From NCBI RefSeq assembly GCF_042852765.1, contig NZ_AP031414.1: DNA of 64,000 nt; one strand, given 5' to 3'. The stretch is from Schaedlerella glycyrrhizinilytica_A (lineage in GTDB: Bacteria > Bacillota > Clostridia > Lachnospirales > Lachnospiraceae). Of this stretch, positions 16,695 to 24,569 are shown one piece after another (the first letter of the stretch is position 1; every line of letters starts with the position of its first letter). The position numbers and the translations under genes are program-made. The notes beneath the pieces were generated by a model. The model was not told where the DNA came from, ran no database searches, and saw nothing but the letters and a program-made list of their open reading frames with translations.

Positions 16695-17398
16695 GCGATC
16701 ACATCCTCTCCCTGCGATTTCACCCTGCGATTTTCTCCCGCAATTTTTCCGTCCTCGATCCGGATGATCTCATCGGCCATCTGCGCGATCTCTTCATTGT
16801 GTGTGATCATGACGATCGTCTGCTCGAACTGACGGCTCGTCACTTTCAACAGTCCCATCACATCGAGGCTCGTCTTGGAGTCCAGATTTCCGGTCGGTTC
16901 GTCACAGAGCAGGATCGCCGGTTTTGCCGCCAATGCCCTCGCGATCGCAACTCTCTGCTGCTGCCCTCCGGACAAATGACTCGGCAGTCTGTTGGTCTTA
17001 TTTTCCAGCCCCAACGTCTGCACGATCCGTTTGACATACTTCTGATCCGGATGTTTTCCGTCCAGTTCGATCGGAAGCACGATATTTTCATACACATTGA
17101 GAACCGGAACAAGATTATAATTCTGGAATACAAACCCGATCTTTCTTCTCCGGAAGATCGTCAGCGCCTCTTCTTTCAGTCCGAAGATCTTCTCCCCGTC
17201 CACGATTACTTCCCCCGACGTGGGACGGTCTAAGCCGCCAAGCATGTGAAGCAGCGTTGACTTTCCCGAGCCGCTCGTTCCGACGATTGCCGTAAAACTT
17301 CCGGCTTCGACCGAAAGATTCACGCCATCCAGCGCACGAACCATCGTCTCGCCGTTCCCGTAGTATTTTTTCAGATCCTTTGTCTCCAATATGATCAT
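16691..17398 (-). CDS. ABC transporter ATP-binding protein, BceA/MacB type
   Basis: 235 residues. Walker A GTSGSGKST (about 38), Q-loop at FVFQNYNL, signature LSGGQQQRVAIARAL (about 140), Walker B ILLCDEPTGNLDSKT (about 160), H-loop MITHNEEI. This is the LolD/BceA class that pairs with FtsX-like permeases to expel or detoxify cell-wall-active peptides. The start at 17398 has GGGGAG 7 bases upstream; a longer reading from 17452 has none. Upstream lie a histidine kinase and response regulator, the usual Bce-type partner set. Confidence 0.92.
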   Translation of the reverse strand: MIILETKDLKKYYGNGETMVRALDGVNLSVEAGSFTAIVGTSGSGKSTLLHMLGGLDRPTSGEVIVDGEKIFGLKEEALTIFRRRKIGFVFQNYNLVPVLNVYENIVLPIELDGKHPDQKYVKRIVQTLGLENKTNRLPSHLSGGQQQRVAIARALAAKPAILLCDEPTGNLDSKTSLDVMGLLKVTSRQFEQTIVMITHNEEIAQMADEIIRIEDGKIAGENRRVKSQGEDVIA

Positions 17399-17512
17399 TC
17401 TATTCTCCCCTTTCAAATAAAAATAGTTTATGCAGAAGTTTTTCCTCCACATAAACTATAACAAAAAAATCTTTCGACACACTTTCTCAAATCTGTCAGT
17501 TTTGACAGATTC

Positions 17513-18487
17513 TTATTTGGAAAGGAACATGGAAAATGTCGTCCGCTCACCGGGGATCCTTTTCACTTTCAAATATCCGCCCTCCCCGGTCACGATCTGG
17601 TCCGCAAGGTACAGACCGATCCCCACGCCCTCCTGATTTCTCACCTGTTCTCCGCGGACAAATCTTCCGAAAATACGCCCGGTCTCTTGCTCGGGAATCC
17701 CGATTCCGTGATCCGTCACATCGATCCGCAGAAACAACTCGTATTCTGTCCAACACACCTCGATCCAGTCTCCCGGATCCGTATATTTCACTGCGTTGTC
17801 CAAAAGATTGTAAAGCGCCTCCTGCGTCCATTTCTCGTCGAAAACCGCCTGACGATCTTCCAACTGACGGTCTTCCAACTGACGGTCTTCCAGCTGGCGT
17901 TCTTCCGGCTGACGGTCTTTCCTCCCTGCACCGACTTCGATCCGGATCCCGCGCTGCTGTGCTTTCGGGCGTATCTGCAAGACAGCGGCTTCCACCTTCT
18001 TGCGGACGCCCTGTTTTTTCGGATACAACGTGATGATCCCGTTTTCCAGCCGGCTCGAACGGATCAGCGTATGCAGCAAAAATTGTAATTTTTCCGCCTG
18101 TCCGCGTACTTGAAGCGCGCATTCCTCCGCCTCTTTCGGCAGATCTTTTTCCAGTAAAAGTTCCGTATACAATGAAATGTTCGTAAGCGGCGTTTTTGTC
18201 TGATGTGAAATATCCGAGATCAGAGTGCTGATCTTTTTCTGGTCGGCTTCCCTTTTCTTCTGCAGACTCTCACATTTTTTCAAATACTGCGCCATCCGGG
18301 ACTCGATCGCCGACCGACATGTCTCATCATAATCTTTCTCCAAAAATCCACCTGCAATCGCCGCATCCAGCATTTCCTCCAATGCGCGCATCTCTCTTCG
18401 CGTCTGCCATTCACGGATCCCGCAAAATATCCCCGCTCCGATCAGAAGCAAAATACTGCCTCCCGTTATGATCCACTGCCACTCCAT
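17513..18487 (-). CDS. sensor histidine kinase with a 15-bp tandem repeat
   Basis: 324 residues. One membrane helix (about 6-25), a short linker, a DHp domain with the phospho-acceptor His95 (SDISHQTKTPLTNIS), and a C-terminal ATPase domain with NLLDNAVKYT (N-box), DHGIGI (G1) and GVGIGLYLA (G2). Between DHp and ATPase domains lies a RQLED pentapeptide repeated about three times with degenerate copies at both edges, encoded by 15-bp DNA repeats. It overlaps the response-regulator gene by 22 bases; GAGGA precedes the ATG. With only one membrane pass it may, like BceS kinases, sense through the ABC transporter encoded downstream. Confidence 0.9.
   Translation of the reverse strand: MEWQWIITGGSILLLIGAGIFCGIREWQTRREMRALEEMLDAAIAGGFLEKDYDETCRSAIESRMAQYLKKCESLQKKREADQKKISTLISDISHQTKTPLTNISLYTELLLEKDLPKEAEECALQVRGQAEKLQFLLHTLIRSSRLENGIITLYPKKQGVRKKVEAAVLQIRPKAQQRGIRIEVGAGRKDRQPEERQLEDRQLEDRQLEDRQAVFDEKWTQEALYNLLDNAVKYTDPGDWIEVCWTEYELFLRIDVTDHGIGIPEQETGRIFGRFVRGEQVRNQEGVGIGLYLADQIVTGEGGYLKVKRIPGERTTFSMFLSK
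17855..17924. repeat. 15-bp tandem repeat inside the histidine kinase gene
   Basis: Unit GGTCTTCCAACTGAC, four to five copies with the outer ones diverged. Because the unit is a multiple of three, copy-number change alters the linker by five residues without breaking the frame. Confidence 0.8.
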
Positions 18488-19239
18488 GTCCTGTCCTCAC
18501 TGCTGTCTCTGTCTGTTTCCTGCCACATATATCCGATGCCGTACACATTTTTGATATATTCCGGGGAGGACGACCGGTCTTCCAGCTTCTCCCGAAGTCT
18601 CTTGATCGCGACAAACAGCGCGTTGTCTTCCACAAATTCTCCGCCGTCCGCCCAGATCTGATCTAAAAGCCGTTCTTTCGGGATCGTCTTCCCTCTGTTT
18701 TCCACAAGGATCCGCAGAAGTTTCTGCTCTGTCCGGCTCAACACAAGATTCTCTCCGTTCTTCCGGTATTCCATTTTATCAAATGCAAAAGAAAACGGTC
18801 CGATCTGTATACTCTGCTCCTGCCCATTCTCCATTGGTCGTGCGCCCTGCATATTCCGAAGCCTTGCGCGTACCCTCGCCCGCAGTACCATCAGACTGAA
18901 CGGCTTCGTGATATAATCATCCGCCCCGGACTCCAGTCCCGTCACAATATCGATCTCCAGATCGTTTGCTGTCAAAATGATGACCGGGAGCGCCAGGCGC
19001 TCCCGAATCCATTGCAGAAGTTCCAGACCGTTTCCATCCGGCAGGTTCAGATCCAAAATGACAAGGCCGATCCGCTCCTGTTCTCCCCGCCCGGATGTTT
19101 CGATCATCTTTTCCAGACAACATTTTCCCGCATGGAGCGTCTCCACCTGTACGATCCGGTGCTGTGCATCCTGCAGCGCCAGACGGATCCCGTCGCTCAA
19201 CGCTTTGTCGTCTTCAATTACCAATAAGTTCCACTGCAT
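18466..19239 (-). CDS. OmpR-family response regulator
   Basis: 257 residues. Receiver domain (1-120) with acidic pocket EDD at 9-11, phospho-acceptor Asp63 in VILDLNLPDG, Thr in ILTAND and Lys in YITKPF; winged-helix DNA-binding domain (about 150-245) with the typical SRTEQKLLRILVENRG and YGIGYMW segments. Partner of the downstream kinase. The ATG follows the stop of the aconitase X small-subunit gene without any gap (TAAATG), so it appears translationally coupled to a metabolic operon, an unusual arrangement for a Bce-type two-component system. Confidence 0.92.
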   Translation of the reverse strand: MQWNLLVIEDDKALSDGIRLALQDAQHRIVQVETLHAGKCCLEKMIETSGRGEQERIGLVILDLNLPDGNGLELLQWIRERLALPVIILTANDLEIDIVTGLESGADDYITKPFSLMVLRARVRARLRNMQGARPMENGQEQSIQIGPFSFAFDKMEYRKNGENLVLSRTEQKLLRILVENRGKTIPKERLLDQIWADGGEFVEDNALFVAIKRLREKLEDRSSSPEYIKNVYGIGYMWQETDRDSSEDRTWSGSGS

Positions 19240-19683
19240 TTATTCCACCGTCACTTTTCCGTCTTCCCCGATCGTGATCATCATCCCGTCTTTCACATAA
19301 TCGAGAAATTCTTCTCCTAAGCTGTCTACGACCGGCATCGTCACATCGTCCAACCATACGTCCGCCAGGATCGCTCCGGCCGCCGCCAGAGAATCGATCG
19401 GATTAGCAAACAACATACAGGCAGGCTGCCGTTTCATCGCGCAGGCACAGTAGAGCACCATGCCTCCGGTCGTCGAACCGATCGTCTGCGGCAGACAAAG
19501 TGCATATCCCGCCAGCGGCTTTCCATACAGATCCGGGTTATTCTGGTCGTTGCATTTTGCTGTCTTATCTCCGAACTGCAGTGATTTCTGCAGAGAAGCC
19601 AATGTGTTAAATCCCCCGTGCGTCACGACCGCTTCCGCTTTTGCCGTTCCCGGTGTCACAACGCGACCTTTAAATTCTCTCAT
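19240..19683 (-). CDS. aconitase X, small (swivel) subunit
   Basis: 147 residues matching the swivelling domain of aconitase X (former DUF126): it begins MREFKGRVVTPGTAKAEAVV and carries LPQTIGSTTGGMVLYC, the region that corresponds to the mobile substrate-binding loop. It forms one enzyme with the large subunit encoded just upstream (ATGA overlap at 19680-19683). Aconitase X enzymes dehydrate beta-hydroxy acids, known examples being cis-3-hydroxy-L-proline and mevalonate 5-phosphate; the substrate here is unknown. An in-frame extension from 19827 overlaps the large-subunit gene and lacks homology. Confidence 0.85.
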   Translation of the reverse strand: MREFKGRVVTPGTAKAEAVVTHGGFNTLASLQKSLQFGDKTAKCNDQNNPDLYGKPLAGYALCLPQTIGSTTGGMVLYCACAMKRQPACMLFANPIDSLAAAGAILADVWLDDVTMPVVDSLGEEFLDYVKDGMMITIGEDGKVTVE

Positions 19684-20960
19684 GATCTCCGACCTCCCCT
19701 CGTGATCAGCAGCAGGATCTCGTCGTCCGTAAAATACCGCGCCGTCGTATAGGTCCGCAGTTTGTTGGATGAGGTCACGACCGGCATCTTTGCACACAAC
19801 GGATTGTTCATATACATCAGCGGACAAATATACGAGGTGATCACACCTGTCGCTTTCAGTCTGCGCGCATAGTCGGTCTGCTCAAATTCTTTGAGCACTC
19901 CCGGTGCCGCCGTAAATACCGTCGGTATCACGACTTTTTTGTTGCCGTATTTTTGAAGTCCTGCTTCCACCTTGTCTGTCCAGTCTTTCAACTGCTGAAG
20001 ACTCATATGCGGACAGCCGACAAAACAAAGTTTCGGTTTCGCGTTCGGCTGTTTCCAGACGATCGGATAATTCTGTTTCACCCGTTTCAATTCCTCGTCG
20101 TCAATCACATACACGTTCGCATTTTCTTTGACAAGGGCTTTTCCACATTCTTTTGCTTCCGGAGTTAAGTTATCCACATGGTACAGACCAACTGCCCCAT
20201 TGGATGCCGTCGCCGCACCGAAATCTTTCAGATAGGTGCACGCTTCCTCATTCAGTTCCGTTCCGATCCACCGGTCCAGCCCCTCGATATAAGGAACGTC
20301 TTCCATCACTTTCATGCCGATGGCGGAACCTAAGAGCTGCGCCTCGGGCTTTTTCTTCGTCTCCACTTTCACGATCCAGGAAGCCTTTCTCCCCTCATCG
20401 GTGAGCAGTCCGAAATAAGGCACATATCCGACGATCGAACCCATCAGATCCATGATTCCCGAATTCCGGTTACAGCGCGCCCCGAGAACGGAGTTGGCGT
20501 ATACGACTGCCGAAGATTCCGACCAGCTCAGCACTTCGCCTTTCTCCGGTTTGTTTCCGACTTCATCCATATAACAAGTACAGGTAAACGCATCCTTTTC
20601 CATCAGTCCCAGTTTCTGAAGCTGTCCCTCGTAAAAATCCTGTTTGTTGTACATAAATTTATTGAAGATCAGCTTCTGCAGGAAATTTGCCGGTACATTC
20701 GGATCCAGCGGCCGCGGGTCTGCGGAAAACTGCTGTTTTGACAATGCCCCCGCCTCAATCAACTGTTCCATCAGATCATACACCGGAGCGATCACGCCAA
20801 GCCCGAATGATGTGACAAGGTGATTGTATTTAGAGGTCACCGGAACCATCGTCTCCGCGCCAAATGCTTCTCCGTACATGACAAGTGTCTTCATGACTTT
20901 CGCCAGCGTCTCCCCTTTTTCTCCGTCCAGGATCGCCTGTTGTTCTTCTGTCAGTTTCAT
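19680..20960 (-). CDS. aconitase X, large (catalytic) subunit
   Basis: 426 residues with the aconitase X catalytic domain (former DUF521): MKLTEEQQAILDGEKGE start, PVTSKYNHLV, CTCYMDEVG, SWSESSAVVYANSVLGARCNRN (residues about 165-186) and GCPHMSLQQL. Conserved Cys and Ser residues at these places bind the iron-sulfur cluster and substrate in characterised members. Dehydratase of the aconitase superfamily acting with the small subunit downstream. No proline racemase, pyrroline reductase or mevalonate gene is adjacent, so neither known substrate is supported; the neighbour is an ene-reductase only 35 bases upstream, suggesting dehydration followed by C=C reduction. Confidence 0.85.
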   Translation of the reverse strand: MKLTEEQQAILDGEKGETLAKVMKTLVMYGEAFGAETMVPVTSKYNHLVTSFGLGVIAPVYDLMEQLIEAGALSKQQFSADPRPLDPNVPANFLQKLIFNKFMYNKQDFYEGQLQKLGLMEKDAFTCTCYMDEVGNKPEKGEVLSWSESSAVVYANSVLGARCNRNSGIMDLMGSIVGYVPYFGLLTDEGRKASWIVKVETKKKPEAQLLGSAIGMKVMEDVPYIEGLDRWIGTELNEEACTYLKDFGAATASNGAVGLYHVDNLTPEAKECGKALVKENANVYVIDDEELKRVKQNYPIVWKQPNAKPKLCFVGCPHMSLQQLKDWTDKVEAGLQKYGNKKVVIPTVFTAAPGVLKEFEQTDYARRLKATGVITSYICPLMYMNNPLCAKMPVVTSSNKLRTYTTARYFTDDEILLLITRGGRRS

Positions 20961-20995
20961 TTCGCATCACTTCCTTTTTTAACTCACTCTCTTTC

Positions 20996-23059
20996 TTATA
21001 TCCGCATTGCCACATCCCATGCGTTCCAAATCACGGTGCGCAGATTGCCGACTACTTTCGCATCACCGATCACATGCACATGTTTTCCCTCCGCTGCCGC
21101 CGGAGCCGGATCGTATCCGACGGAAAGGATCACGCTGTCCGCCTCGATCTTGAAGCTCTTTCCCGCTTTGTCCGTCACCGTCACGCCGTCCGGATGGATT
21201 TCCGATAATTTCGTTTCCAGATGAACCGACACATGATTCGTCGTAAAGAAATCACGCAGATAACTGGAGTTTGCCAGACAGACTCCTTTCACCGCAATCA
21301 GATCGTTCTTCATTTCCACGATCGTCGGTTTCTTCCCCTGCTGATACAGGTCATACGCGATCTCACATCCGGTCAGCCCGCCGCCGACGATCGTTACATT
21401 CTCGCCGACTTCTTTTTCACCGAGCAGATATTCCACGGCATCCATTGCGTATTCCGCGCCTGCCACCGGAAGTTTCTTTGCCTTTGCTCCGGTTGCAACG
21501 ATTACTTCGTCCGCCTGCAATGTCTCGATCCCGTTGACCTCGGTATTCAAATGCAGCGTGATCGGATACTTCTTGATCTCCCGCTCATACCAGGCGATCA
21601 GCATCTTATCTTTTTCTTTAAAGGACGGAGCTGCCGCCGCAATAAATACGCCGCCCAAATGATCGGTCTTCTCATACAGATCTACCGTATGTCCGCGTTT
21701 CGCACAGACGATGGCAGCTTCCATTCCACCGATACCGCCGCCGATCACCGCCACTTTCTTCGGTGTACGCGCGCGCTCGATCTTATATTTGTCCGTCTGC
21801 ATCGTCGGCGGATTCAACGCACACCGAGCAATGTGGCTTGCATCATAGAACGGTTGTCCGTTGGCAATGCCTTTATAATGTGTCATATTGAAGCATGCGT
21901 TGTGGCAGCAGATACACGGACGGATGTCTTCCATCCGGTCTTCGATCAGTTTCGTGATCCATTCGCCGTCTGCCAAAAACTGTCTTGCAACGCCGACCGC
22001 ATCGATCCGGCCGTCTGCAATCGCCTGCGCGCCCACATCCGGCTCCATTCTTCCGGCACAGACAACCGGAATATCCACAAATTTCTTAATATGTGCGACG
22101 TCTTCCAGATTACAGTTCTGCGGCATATACTGCGGCGGATGTGCCCAGTACCACGCGTCGTAAGTACCATTGTCGGCATTGAGCATATCGTATCCGGCGT
22201 CCTGCAGATATTTCGCCGCTTTTTCACTTTCTTCCATATCGCGTCCGATCTCGGTATATTCTTCTCCCGGCATCGCGCCCACACAGAAATCTTTCGTCTT
22301 AGAGACAACGGAGTAGCGCAGGGAAACCGGATAATTATTGCCACAGGCAGCCTTGATCTTCTTTACGATCGCCGTCGCAAACCGATACCGGTTCTCGAAA
22401 GAGCCGCCGAACTGATCCGTCCGGTGATTCGTATATTTGAGTGTAAACTGATCCAGCAGATACCCCTCGTGCACGGCATGCACTTCGACACCGTCCACAC
22501 CTGCTTCCTTGCAAAGCGCCGCCGTCTTGGCAAATGCATCGATGATCTCATGGATCTCCGCCGCCGTCATCTCCCGACAAGTCACTTTGTCCGACCAGCG
22601 GGACGGCAGAACGCTCGGGCTTGCCGACTGATACTGCACGTCGATGATCGGTTTCGCCAATGTCCGAAGAACCGGACTGTTATGTATTTCCACAAGTGAA
22701 TCTGTGATCGCCCAGGATCGTCCCATCCCCGCAGTGATCTGCACGAACAATTTCGCTCCGGTCTTGTGGATCTCTTCCATAAATTCTTTCAGTTCCCGAA
22801 ACATCTTCTTGTTCTGCCAAAGCCATCTTCCTCCGATCGTGTCTTTGATCGGCGCGATCCCCGGAATGATCAGCCCCACATTGTTCCTCGCCCGCTCCAA
22901 AAAGAACTTTGCCGCCTCTTTATCAAAATGGTTCGGCTCCATCCAACCAAACAGCGAGGTTCCTCCCATCGGACAGAGAACAATCCGGTTCTTGATCTCC
23001 ACATTGCCGATCTTCCACGGCGTAAACAACGGTTCATACTTCGGATTCATTTTTCCCAT
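20996..23059 (-). CDS. old yellow enzyme-type NADH:flavin oxidoreductase (BaiCD/BaiH/FadH-like)
   Basis: 687 residues with three parts: FMN-binding TIM barrel (1-375), a [4Fe-4S] motif PCICCHNAC (Cys382, 385, 389, then Cys413), and a C-terminal FAD/NAD(P) domain with two dinucleotide folds (GGGIGGMEAA near 440; GGGLTGCEIA near 563). The barrel shows VHAVHEGYLLDQF, where Tyr200 is at the place of the proton donor of 2,4-dienoyl-CoA reductase. This group reduces C=C bonds next to a carbonyl (bile-acid intermediates, enoates, dienoyl-CoA, bilirubin). Substrate unknown; first gene of the operon with aconitase X. AAGGAG precedes ATG 23059. Confidence 0.9.
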   Translation of the reverse strand: MGKMNPKYEPLFTPWKIGNVEIKNRIVLCPMGGTSLFGWMEPNHFDKEAAKFFLERARNNVGLIIPGIAPIKDTIGGRWLWQNKKMFRELKEFMEEIHKTGAKLFVQITAGMGRSWAITDSLVEIHNSPVLRTLAKPIIDVQYQSASPSVLPSRWSDKVTCREMTAAEIHEIIDAFAKTAALCKEAGVDGVEVHAVHEGYLLDQFTLKYTNHRTDQFGGSFENRYRFATAIVKKIKAACGNNYPVSLRYSVVSKTKDFCVGAMPGEEYTEIGRDMEESEKAAKYLQDAGYDMLNADNGTYDAWYWAHPPQYMPQNCNLEDVAHIKKFVDIPVVCAGRMEPDVGAQAIADGRIDAVGVARQFLADGEWITKLIEDRMEDIRPCICCHNACFNMTHYKGIANGQPFYDASHIARCALNPPTMQTDKYKIERARTPKKVAVIGGGIGGMEAAIVCAKRGHTVDLYEKTDHLGGVFIAAAAPSFKEKDKMLIAWYEREIKKYPITLHLNTEVNGIETLQADEVIVATGAKAKKLPVAGAEYAMDAVEYLLGEKEVGENVTIVGGGLTGCEIAYDLYQQGKKPTIVEMKNDLIAVKGVCLANSSYLRDFFTTNHVSVHLETKLSEIHPDGVTVTDKAGKSFKIEADSVILSVGYDPAPAAAEGKHVHVIGDAKVVGNLRTVIWNAWDVAMRI

Positions 23060-23212
23060 AAAATCGCTCCTTCCCTTGTCGGTGACCGGTGATTTCCGGT
23101 TGCCGTTTCACTGCTTTTATTGTAACAATTTCTGAAAAAAACAACAAGTATTAGTGCAAAGAAAAAACACCGGAAAACCGCGTATTTACGGCATCCGGTG
23201 CTCTTCATTCAA

Positions 23213-23292
23213 TGCGGATGACAGGACTTGAACCTGCACGGTCTCCCACCAGATCCTAAGTCTGGCGCGTCTGCCAATTCCGCCACATCCGC
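23213..23292 (-). tRNA. tRNA-Leu (UAG)
   Basis: Cloverleaf with acceptor GCGGATG/CATCCGC, anticodon stem CCAGA/TCTGG around loop CTTAGGA (anticodon TAG), a variable arm and GGTTCAAGTCC T-arm. CCA is not encoded. Confidence 0.95.
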
Positions 23293-23505
23293 ATAAAAAA
23301 TCGGAGGGATTTCTCCACTCACGAACCATATTGATTTTATCGGATTCTTTCTTATTTGTCAACAAATTCCGCACCATTCCCTGAAATTTCTCTGAATTTT
23401 TTTCATCCTGTTCCTCCAAATTTTATTCTTCCCAAACCGAATGGTTCTTTCCCATTTCTTCTGATTTTTTACCATATCCACAGACTCAAAAACAACCGTT
23501 TCTAT

Positions 23506-24357
23506 AGTGAGGTAAAAGATTTCAAACCGGGCGACAGAGTCGTTGTCCCTGCGATCACTCCCGACTGGAATTCTCTGGAAGCACAGGCCGGTTACTCCAT
23601 GCACTCCGGTGGAATGCTGGCAAGCTGGAAATTCTCTAACTTTAAAGACGGTGTATTTGCAGAATACTTCCATGTAAACGATGTCGATGGCAATATGGCG
23701 ATCCTGCCGGAATCCATCGATGACGTATCCGGCGTTATGCTCTGCGATATGATCCCGACCGGTTTCCACGGTGTCGAGCTGGCTGACGTTCAGTTTGGCG
23801 ATAAGGTACTCGTGATCGGTATCGGTCCGGTAGGACTGATGTCCGTTGCAGGAGCTGCGATCCGCGGCGCTTCTGAAATCTACGCAGTCGGAAGCCGTCC
23901 AAACTGTATCGAGATCGCCAAAAAATTTGGAGCAACCCACATCATCAACTACCGTAACGAAAGCATTGAAGAACAAGTGATGAACCTCACTTCCGGAAAT
24001 GACGTCGACAAAGTCGTGATCGCAGGCGGAGATGTAGATACATTTGCAACTGCCATCAATGTCTTAAAACCAGGCGGAAAAATCGGAAATGTCAACTACA
24101 TCGGAGAGGGCGATTATATCAAGATCCCGCGTGTAGAATGGGGATGCGGTATGGGACACAAACAGATCGCAGCCGGACTGATGCCGGGAGGAAGACTTCG
24201 CATGGAAAAACTGATCTCCCTGATCGAGACAAAACGGATCTGTCCGTCACGCCTTGTCACACATCAGTTCCACGGTTTTGACAAAGTAGAAGAAGCGCTC
24301 CTGATGATGAAAGATAAACCGAAAGATTTGATCAAACCGATCGTATTTATCGACTAA
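23506..24357 (+). pseudogene. zinc-dependent alcohol dehydrogenase, 5'-truncated
   Basis: About 283 residues matching clostridial secondary alcohol/butanediol dehydrogenases from VKDFKPGDRVVVP onward, including the NADP-binding GIGPVGL, GSRPNCIEIAKKFGA and the C-terminal KDKPKDLIKPIV. The first 70 or so residues of the family, with the catalytic zinc ligands (Cys37, His59), are absent: upstream sequence from 23505 back to the tRNA-Leu gene is unrelated. An ORF can be extended to an ATG at 23356 but those residues are non-homologous. The protein should be inactive. Confidence 0.8.
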
Positions 24358-24392
24358 TAGATCGCCGGATCCATTAACGGATCACAACAATA

Positions 24393-24438
24393 CAGAGTCG
24401 AGGTACAAGGGCGATCCGTTCTTTGTATCCCGACTCTG
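24393..24438 (+). terminator. hairpin after the alcohol dehydrogenase remnant
   Basis: CAGAGTCG and CGACTCTG pair, extended by an imperfect inner stem (TACAAG/CTTTGTA). No T-run follows, so a terminator role is uncertain; it lies between convergent genes. Confidence 0.4.
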
Positions 24439-24569
24439 ACAATGTCAATGTACAAATGGAAAATAATATGTCACTTGTACACTGACGTTCCCGTTACATT
24501 CCTGTATCATTCCTGTTTCATTGTCTATCTCTTTATACGCTCATAATCCCTATCACGCTGTCGCAAGTC

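Noticed and set aside
19240..20960. Glycine reductase C-complex (grdC/grdD-like) reading of the two genes
   Set aside because: The motifs (MDEVG, SESSAVVYANS, swivel-domain GRVVTPG) match aconitase X large and small subunits, not Grd proteins.
21221..22699. 492-residue ORF antisense to the reductase gene
   Set aside because: Mirror frame of a clear gene; composition rich in His, Arg, Cys and no domain.
20996..23059. Specific call as bile-acid BaiCD/BaiH or bilirubin reductase
   Set aside because: Family-level resemblance only; no bai neighbours and the decisive substrate residues cannot be judged by eye.
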